NCBI RefSeq assembly: GCF_031180965.1
Contig: NZ_JAPSLH010000016.1
Span: 28,620 to 92,619 of the forward strand
Length of the DNA: 64,000 nucleotides
Direction: 5' to 3'
Origin: Chelativorans sp.
GTDB taxonomy: Bacteria; Pseudomonadota; Alphaproteobacteria; Rhizobiales; Rhizobiaceae
Positions 58,573 to 64,000 of this stretch are shown here, piece by piece; positions within the stretch are counted from its first letter, which is position 1, and each line of letters opens with the position of its first letter. The notes under the pieces are model-generated. The model saw nothing but the letters and a program-made list of their open reading frames with translations, made no database searches and was not told where the DNA came from. A program made the translations under genes and the position numbers.

Positions 58573-61136
58573 CAATCCCTCACGCCACCTACCGCCTGCA
58601 GTTCCGCGAAGGCATGACCTTCGAGCGCGCGGCGGAAATCGTCCCCTATCTCGCCGAGCTCGGCATCAGCCATCTTTACGCTTCGCCGATCTTCACGGCT
58701 GCGCCGGGCTCCACCCACGGCTATGACGTGGCCGATCACCAGGAGCTCGACCCCTCGCTCGGCGGCGAGGAGGGCTTCGCCAGGCTTGCCGCCGCGCTGA
58801 AGGAGCATGGGCTCGGCATGCTCCTCGACATCGTCCCCAACCATATGGCCGTCTCGACCGCCAATCCCTGGTGGCGCGACGTGCTGAAGCATGGCCGCGA
58901 AAGCCCCTTCGCCGGCCATTTCGACATCAATTGGGATGCATCGAAGCTGCTCCTGCCGGTGCTCGGCGAGCCCTATGGTGAGGCGCTTGCCGAGGGTAAG
59001 CTTCAGCTCAAGCTCGACGAGGAGTCCGGCGAGCCGGTCTTCTCCTATTACGCGCTTTCCCTGCCGCTCCATCCGGAATCGCTCTCCCTGTTCCTAGGCC
59101 ACGGCGACGCCGATCACGGACCGGCGCTCGAGGAGGCGCTCGCCGAAGCCAATGCCGACAAGGACCTCTTGCACCGCGTTCACGAGGCGCAGGTCTGGCG
59201 GCTCGCCTATTGGCGGCTGGCGCGCGAGGCGCTCACCTACCGGCGCTTCTTCGAGATTTCCGACCTCATCGGGGTGCGGGTGGAGGACCCCGCGGTCTTC
59301 GCCGATGTCCACAAGTTGCCCATAAAGCTCGTCCGCGAGGGCGTGGTCGACGGGCTGCGCATCGACCATGTAGACGGGCTTGCCGACCCCAAGGCCTATC
59401 TGGCCGAGCTCCGCCGCGCCTCCGGGCTCGACTATGTCGTCGTGGAGAAGATCCTCGGCGCAGAGGAGGATCTGCGCAGGGAATGGGATTGCGCGGGCAC
59501 CACCGGATATGAGGTGGCGCGGCTGATCACGGCCCTGCAGGTGGAGCCCCGCCACGACGAGGCGATGACCAGGGGCTGGACGCGCTTCACCGGCGGGGAC
59601 GCCGATTTCGCCGGCCAGGTCCTTGCCGCTAAGCGCCGCATCCTGACGATCAACCTCGCCGGCGAGTTGGAGGCGCTGGTGCGCCTTGCCGAGGCCATTG
59701 CCGCGCAGAGCGTCGCGACCCGCGACTTCGGCCGCGATGCGCTGAGGCTCGCCATCGTCGAGATCGCCGCCGCCATGCCCGTCTACCGCACCTATATCGA
59801 TGCCGATGGCGCCTCGGAGGAGGACCGCGCCGTCATGGCGCGCGCCGTCGGCCGGGTCGAGCGCGGCCGGGAGGTGGAGGATGACCGGGTCATCGACTTC
59901 ATCGCCACGCTCCTGCTGGAGCCCACCGAAGGCTCCGAGGCGCGAAAGACCTTCGTCGCCCGCTTCCAGCAGACCACCGGGCCGCTGATGGCAAAGGCCG
60001 TCGAGGATACTGTCTTCTACCGCTACAACCGGCTCATCGCGCTCAACGAGGTGGGCGCGGAGCCCGACCAGTTCGGCCTTGACCCCGAAGCCTTCCATGC
60101 CGCCATGAGGAAGCGGGCCGAGGAGTGGCCGCATTCCCTCTCGGCGACGGCCACGCATGACACCAAGCGCGGCGAAGATGCCCGCGCCCGACTCGCCGTC
60201 GTCAGCGAGATGCCGCAGGAATGGGCAGCGGCGATCTCGCGCTGGCACGAGGCGGCGGAGGACCTGCGCGAGACGCTGCCGCGCGGCCCGGCGCCCACTC
60301 CCGGCGGGGAATGGCTGTTCTACCAGGCGCTCGCCGGTGCATGGCCCGCCGATCTGTCGCTGCAGGACGAGGAGGGCCTGAAGGAGCTGGCCGAGCGTCT
60401 CGTCGCCTTCATGACCAAGGCCCTGCGGGAGGCAAAGCGCCACACCAGCTGGACCGACCAGAACGAGCCCTACGAAAACGCGGTCGAGAACTATGTGCGC
60501 GGCGTCTTCGCGCCGGAACGGCGCAGCTTCCTGCGCGAGGTCCGCGCCGCCGTCGCGACCATCGAGCCCGCGGGCATCGTCAACAGCCTGGCGCAGACGG
60601 CCATGAAGCTGACCCTGCCCGGCGTGCCCGACATCTATCAGGGCTGCGAGCTGCTCGACTACAGCATGGTCGATCCCGACAATCGGCGCCCGGTCGATTT
60701 CGACCTGCGCCGCCGCCTCCTTGCGGAGGTGCAGGACATGCCGGCGGCGGACGCGATGGAGCGCTGGCGCGAGGGCGTGCCGAAGCTCTGGCTCCTCTGG
60801 CGCCTCCTGCGCCTGCGCCGCGCCCAGCCGGACCTCTTCAACGAGGGCGCCTACGAGCCGCTGGAGATCGCGGGCGACGAGAACATGCACGCCATCGCCT
60901 ATGCGCGGGCCCTCGGCGGAAAGCGCGTCCTTGTCGCCGTGCCGCGCCTGGTGCTGAGGCATTGCGAGCCGGGCCGGCGCTCCTGGATCAGCAGCGCCTT
61001 CGGGCGCACGCATCTCGTGCTGCCGGGAGGGGCGGGGCGCTACCGCAGCCTCACCGGCGAGCTTGTCGACGACCCGCAGGTGCCTCTCTCCGTGCTCTGG
61101 CAGGATTTTCCGGTCGCGGTGCTCACCACGGAATAA
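58569..61136 (+). CDS. treY: Malto-oligosyltrehalose synthase TreY
   Basis: An 855-residue GH13_26 enzyme converting the reducing-end linkage of maltodextrins to trehalose. Diagnostic text includes TYRLQFREGMTFERAAEIVP, SHLYASPIFTAAPGSTHGYD, LLDIVPNHMAV, GLRIDHVDGLADPKAY, VVEKILGAEEDL and SATATHDTKRGEDARARL. The ATG at 58569 overlaps the malQ stop. It is the last gene of the operon and is followed by a strong GC hairpin. Confidence 0.97.
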   Translation: MTIPHATYRLQFREGMTFERAAEIVPYLAELGISHLYASPIFTAAPGSTHGYDVADHQELDPSLGGEEGFARLAAALKEHGLGMLLDIVPNHMAVSTANPWWRDVLKHGRESPFAGHFDINWDASKLLLPVLGEPYGEALAEGKLQLKLDEESGEPVFSYYALSLPLHPESLSLFLGHGDADHGPALEEALAEANADKDLLHRVHEAQVWRLAYWRLAREALTYRRFFEISDLIGVRVEDPAVFADVHKLPIKLVREGVVDGLRIDHVDGLADPKAYLAELRRASGLDYVVVEKILGAEEDLRREWDCAGTTGYEVARLITALQVEPRHDEAMTRGWTRFTGGDADFAGQVLAAKRRILTINLAGELEALVRLAEAIAAQSVATRDFGRDALRLAIVEIAAAMPVYRTYIDADGASEEDRAVMARAVGRVERGREVEDDRVIDFIATLLLEPTEGSEARKTFVARFQQTTGPLMAKAVEDTVFYRYNRLIALNEVGAEPDQFGLDPEAFHAAMRKRAEEWPHSLSATATHDTKRGEDARARLAVVSEMPQEWAAAISRWHEAAEDLRETLPRGPAPTPGGEWLFYQALAGAWPADLSLQDEEGLKELAERLVAFMTKALREAKRHTSWTDQNEPYENAVENYVRGVFAPERRSFLREVRAAVATIEPAGIVNSLAQTAMKLTLPGVPDIYQGCELLDYSMVDPDNRRPVDFDLRRRLLAEVQDMPAADAMERWREGVPKLWLLWRLLRLRRAQPDLFNEGAYEPLEIAGDENMHAIAYARALGGKRVLVAVPRLVLRHCEPGRRSWISSAFGRTHLVLPGGAGRYRSLTGELVDDPQVPLSVLWQDFPVAVLTTE

Positions 61137-61160
61137 GGCGATTTGCTGCGGGTGGATCAC

Positions 61161-61182
61161 CCGGGCGGCTCCGGCCGCCCGG
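61161..61182 (+). terminator. GC-rich hairpin at the end of the trehalose/glucan operon
   Basis: CCGGGCGGC (61161-61169) pairs perfectly with GCCGCCCGG (61174-61182) over a 4-base loop, 25 bases after the treY stop. There is no T run, so termination may be inefficient or Rho-assisted. Confidence 0.55.
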
Positions 61183-61214
61183 CGTGCGAGCTGTGGCGAA
61201 TCCGCCGCTCGATG

Positions 61215-61242
61215 AAAAACGCCGCGCCATTGCCAGCGCGGC
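61215..61242 (-). terminator. Intrinsic terminator of the DUF2934 gene
   Basis: On the minus strand GCCGCGC (61236-61242) pairs with GCGCGGC (61221-61227) over 8 bases, followed by GTTTTTC (five T at 61215-61219). It lies 27 bases after the DUF2934 stop. Confidence 0.75.
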
Positions 61243-61268
61243 CTCACTTTCATGTGATCGGAGAGTGC

Positions 61269-61622
61269 TTACTTCTTTGCGCCCTTGGCATTGCCCGTGC
61301 TGCGGCGTCTCGTGCTGCCGCCGCCGGTGCCGATGCTGCCTTCACCGGTCGCGGGGCTCCCGCCGGGGATTGTGCCGCCGGGCTGCAATCCGCTCGAAAG
61401 GCCGGAGCTGCCGCCGCCGGCCTCGCCACTGCCTCCGCCGCCCTCCGGAAAATCCTCCGGCATTTCCGGGATATCCTCGCCTTCGGCGAAGCCACCCTCC
61501 TCGGCCTGCAACTCGCGGGCGGCCTGCAGCCAATGATCCCACTCGCGGCCATGCGGGCGGCCCTCGCTCTCCCAGATCTCATAGGCGCGGCGGCGGATCT
61601 TTTCTTCCTTTTCCGAAGACAT
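61269..61622 (-). CDS. DUF2934 domain protein
   Basis: A 117-residue protein. Residues 6-40 (KIRRRAYEIWESEGRPHGR, then EWDHWLQAARE) form the DUF2934 motif, common as small basic-acidic proteins in Hyphomicrobiales. The rest is a low-complexity Gly/Ser/Pro-rich tail ending in a basic GNAKGAKK. GGAGGG lies just before the ATG at 61622. On the minus strand GGAAC (61670-61674) is followed by GGTT after 17 bases, a weak EcfG-like promoter (one base and one spacing off). The function is unknown. Confidence 0.85.
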   Translation of the reverse strand: MSSEKEEKIRRRAYEIWESEGRPHGREWDHWLQAARELQAEEGGFAEGEDIPEMPEDFPEGGGGSGEAGGGSSGLSSGLQPGGTIPGGSPATGEGSIGTGGGSTRRRSTGNAKGAKK

Positions 61623-61840
61623 GGTCGTCCCTCCGTTTCTCCCGGAAAAACCCCGAGCAAGGCCACATGGTTCCGTAAGCCAGGATGATGAAATGTCGCG
61701 CTTGCCTCGGCTGCGGAAGACGCTCTTAGCCGGCTGCGCTTGCCGCCGCCCGGCTGACCCCCAGGAAAGCAGCGAGCGATGAGCGAGACGGCCAGCAGAA
61801 GAAATGGCCTGATCCTCTGTCCTGCAGGAATGGAGGCGAT

Positions 61841-63565
61841 CTAGGCCGCCTTTGTTATCCGCGCATCCGCGTCTTCGGCGAGGATGGAGGAGGCCGCGCA
61901 TTCCATGCGGCACACCAGCCCCGCAGGCTGGAAATCGAGATCGACCTTGGCTGACAATTCGGAGGCGAGGGCGCGCTCGATCATCCGGCTGCCGAAGCCT
62001 GCGCGCTTAGGGGGCTCCACGGGCGGACCTCCCCTCTCGGCCCACAGAAGGGTGAAGATATCCCCCTCTGGTCCAGGCGAGAGCGACCAGTCGATGCTCA
62101 CGCGCCCTTCGTCCGAGCTCAGCGCGCCGTATTTGATCGCGTTGGTGCAGAGCTCGTGCACCGCCATGGAAAGCGCCAGCGCCGCGCGCGCATGTATGAC
62201 GAGCGGGGCTCCCTGCATGGTGATGCGCGGGTGCTGCGTGCTCTCGAAGGGCTTCACCGCCACCTGAACGGTACGGCGCAGTTCTGCGCTTGCCCAGTGG
62301 TCGGACATAAGCATCGCATGCGTGTCGGCCATGGCTGCGAGCCGGCCGGAAAAGGTCTTCAGGCCTGGCTCGGCCCTCGCGCCCCTGAAGCTCTGCGCCG
62401 CGACCGCCTGGACCGTGGCCAGGATGTTCTTCACCCGGTGATCGAGCTCCCGCACAAGCAGCGTGCGGTGCTCCTCCGCCCGGCGGCGCGCTGCACGATC
62501 GGCGACGAGCTCGTCCATATATTGGTCGATCGCGTTGGCGAGGACGGAAAGCTCGCTTCCATCGGCCGTGATGCCGGTGCGCGCCGAATCCTGCCCCTGG
62601 CGCCAGGCGAAAATCGTTTCCAAGAGCCGCCTGATCGGCCGCCGGAAAAGCCGCTCGCCCACGATCCAGGCGATGAAGAAGACCGCCGCCGCCCCGGCCA
62701 GCGCGATCGCCACGCTGCGATAGGTGGATTGCGTGACGGCGCTGAATGCCGCTTCGGTGGAAAGGCCATAGCTGACATAGAGGCCCGTGCCGGAGTAGCG
62801 CGGCGGATAGTAACCAAGCACCCGCCGCGTTCCGTCCTGGCTCTCCACCATCACGCTCCCAGGGCGGTCGCTCTGGACGAGATGCAGGAAGGGGTCGGGA
62901 ATGCGCGTGCCGACAAACGACTCGGGCAGCGGCTCGCGCGCGATGATCACGCCGTTCCGGTCGGCAATGGTGAGCGAGCTTCCCTCGATCAGGTGCCGTT
63001 CGCGCAGGCGCTTGCCGAGCCAGTCGAGGTCCAGCGCCGCCACGACGACGCCCGCGCGCTCTCCGCCCGGCCCGAAGATCGGCAGGGCGAGCGGGAGGAA
63101 GCGCGCCTCGCCCGATTTGGCAGACGTCAATTCTCCGACCGTGAACCGGCCGGTTTCCGAGACCATCGCGAAATAGGGGCGGTCCGCAATGCTCATCGGC
63201 GCGGGGAAGGGGGTGGACGCGCAGCGCACCCGCCCAGCCGCATCGGCCGCGGCCAGGCCAAGGAACTGCGGCAGTGCTTCATGGATTTCAGCGAGATAGG
63301 GACCGCATCCTGCCGGGTCGAGACTCCTTACGCGCTCGGAACGGGAGAGCGCCTGGAGCACGCCGTCGGCCCCCGAAAGGATGCGCGCCATCTCCAGGCT
63401 CGCGAGCTGTCCGTACTGCTGCGCCAGCGCGTGCAATTCCCGTTCGCGCTGCTGGTGCAGCGACACGATGTAGAAAACAACCACCGCCGCCGCCGGCAAC
63501 ATCGCCAGCGCCGTCAGCGCAAGCAGGCGCTGCGTGATCGTCAGGTTACGCGGTCTCCAGGTCAT
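61841..63565 (-). CDS. HWE-family sensor histidine kinase with periplasmic dCache-like domain
   Basis: A 574-residue membrane kinase. One transmembrane helix at about 12-35, a periplasmic sensor of about 245 residues (two PAS-like lobes), a second helix at about 284-302, a HAMP-like linker and then the HWE domain. The phosphoacceptor His376 is in RELDHRVKNILATVQ, the N-box is VHELCTNAIKYGAL and the W-x-E motif is WAERGG (508-513). HWE/HisKA2 kinases in this class often feed PhyR and the EcfG stress response. The start at 63565 begins the first helix directly; the frame to 63742 is unsupported. No response-regulator gene is adjacent within the window. Confidence 0.92.
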   Translation of the reverse strand: MTWRPRNLTITQRLLALTALAMLPAAAVVVFYIVSLHQQRERELHALAQQYGQLASLEMARILSGADGVLQALSRSERVRSLDPAGCGPYLAEIHEALPQFLGLAAADAAGRVRCASTPFPAPMSIADRPYFAMVSETGRFTVGELTSAKSGEARFLPLALPIFGPGGERAGVVVAALDLDWLGKRLRERHLIEGSSLTIADRNGVIIAREPLPESFVGTRIPDPFLHLVQSDRPGSVMVESQDGTRRVLGYYPPRYSGTGLYVSYGLSTEAAFSAVTQSTYRSVAIALAGAAAVFFIAWIVGERLFRRPIRRLLETIFAWRQGQDSARTGITADGSELSVLANAIDQYMDELVADRAARRRAEEHRTLLVRELDHRVKNILATVQAVAAQSFRGARAEPGLKTFSGRLAAMADTHAMLMSDHWASAELRRTVQVAVKPFESTQHPRITMQGAPLVIHARAALALSMAVHELCTNAIKYGALSSDEGRVSIDWSLSPGPEGDIFTLLWAERGGPPVEPPKRAGFGSRMIERALASELSAKVDLDFQPAGLVCRMECAASSILAEDADARITKAA

Positions 63566-63900
63566 TTTCCCCCTGCCGGATGCGCGGACTATGCAATTTT
63601 GTACGGGAGGCAGCAAGCATGCGTCGCTTGCCGCGGCAGAGGCGTAGCCGGGCGGAAACGGGCGGGACGGTAACGACCGGGACGGGCAGGAGACCTGGCG
63701 CAACGGCGTGGATGAAATCCGCCCCGCCGCTCCAGCGCGCAAAAATAATCCGCAGCAAAAACAAGCTTCTGCACGATTTCTGCATTTTTTGCCTGAAAAT
63801 TTATCCCCGTCCCCGGCAGCCCTCTTATCATCCGTCCCATCGCTCTTGCGGGAACCGGATGCGCACCGGGTGTTCGGGAGAGCGGCGGCAACCTCCCCCT
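63566..63900. other. Intergenic region upstream of the HWE kinase gene
   Basis: No gene recognised. The stretch 63730-63810 is A/T-rich (AAAAATAATC, CATTTTTTGCC, AAAATTTATCC) and probably holds the kinase promoter, but no clean -35/-10 pair was found. A GGAAC at 63851 is followed by TGTT after only 15 bases and points away from the kinase gene, so it was not called. Confidence 0.4.
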
Positions 63901-64000
63901 TCAGGGATCGGTACCTGGAGGCATGCTGAGGGCCCGCGACAGGCCGGCGGTGCCGGGATGCAGGGTCAGAGACTGCATCTCGGAAAAACGGGTGTCGGGT
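63901..64000 (-). CDS. 3' end of an unidentified gene
   Basis: The last 32 codons of a minus-strand frame enter from the right edge: PDTRFSEMQSLTLHPGTAG then LSRALSMPPGTDP and a TGA at 63901-63903. The codon use and the compact ending look like a real C-terminus, but the piece is too short for a family call. It would be upstream of, and co-directional with, the kinase gene. Confidence 0.4.
   Translation of the reverse strand, partial: PDTRFSEMQSLTLHPGTAGLSRALSMPPGTDP

Noticed and set aside
59094..61253. A 719-codon minus-strand frame
   Set aside because: Antisense shadow of treY; no recognisable domain and no ribosome-binding site.
61290..61460. GC-rich repetitive stretch as a mobile or tandem repeat
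   Set aside because: It is the in-frame Gly/Ser-rich tail of the DUF2934 protein.
63851..63874. GGAAC...TGTT as an EcfG promoter
   Set aside because: The spacer is 15 instead of 16, the -10 has a mismatch and it points toward no plus-strand gene.

Overview
The window is about 66% GC by eye and densely coded. It has the gene repertoire of a free-living or plant/soil alphaproteobacterium, most likely Hyphomicrobiales (Rhizobiales): Liv-type and sugar ABC importers, a urease operon, an HWE histidine kinase, DUF2934, and promoters of the GGAAC-N16-CGTT type read by the alphaproteobacterial general-stress sigma factor EcfG. No rRNA, tRNA, CRISPR array, prophage or insertion sequence was seen. The genus cannot be fixed from the sequence alone.

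Layout. 1-126: 5' end of an SCP2-domain gene running off the left edge. 293-5454 (minus): a carbohydrate ABC importer operon (binding protein, two permeases, Gfo/Idh/MocA dehydrogenase, ATPase) with an attenuator hairpin after the binding-protein gene; a BadF/BadG-type kinase is divergent (5716-6573), followed by a convergent FAD amine oxidase. 7971-12499: ribonucleotide reductase nrdAB behind a predicted NrdR-box promoter and a cobalamin riboswitch. NrdB has the class Ic signature (Phe in place of the radical Tyr, Glu in place of the first metal-ligand Asp). 12517-13642: an ATP-dependent DNA ligase with its own EcfG-type promoter. 13651-14400: a TSUP transporter. 15124-22159: a LigM-like tetrahydrofolate O-demethylase, an FCD/GntR regulator and a complete Liv-type importer. 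22205-27417: an enolase-superfamily enzyme with altered metal ligands, a divergent LysR regulator and tautomerase, a MetE-C-like methyltransferase and a FAH-family enzyme. 27526-28467: an OmpA-family protein.

28554-37536 is the most unusual region. Behind one perfect and one near-perfect EcfG-type promoter lie a SAM methyltransferase, a GNAT/BioF2-like acyltransferase, a truncated gene, an actinobacterial-type myo-inositol-1-phosphate synthase, a histidine phosphatase, a CgeB-like glycosyltransferase, a sugar nucleotidylyltransferase, a glycoside-hydrolase-like protein whose TIM barrel appears circularly permuted, a PIG-L (MshB/BshB-like) deacetylase and a GT4 glycosyltransferase. Most neighbours overlap by a few bases. 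The set parallels the early steps of mycothiol synthesis (inositol phosphate, phosphatase, glycosyltransferase, deacetylase, acyltransferase) but lacks an MshC-like cysteine ligase. It probably makes an undescribed stress-induced inositol glycoside or glycoconjugate.

37493-45115 (minus): urease ureD-A-J-B-C-E-F-G, interrupted by a VapBC-type toxin-antitoxin pair between ureB and ureC and by ParDE plus a LysE exporter between ureC and ureE. 45237-61136: one operon behind a perfect EcfG-type promoter encodes GlgE, a TreS-maltokinase fusion, GlgB, GlgX, TreZ, MalQ and TreY. These enzymes can cycle carbon between trehalose and alpha-glucan. 61269-63565 (minus): DUF2934 and an HWE histidine kinase; the last 100 bases hold the 3' end of an unidentified gene.

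Stress theme: at least three operons (DNA ligase, inositol glycoconjugate, trehalose/glucan) carry the same stress promoter, pointing to a coordinated desiccation, osmotic or starvation response.
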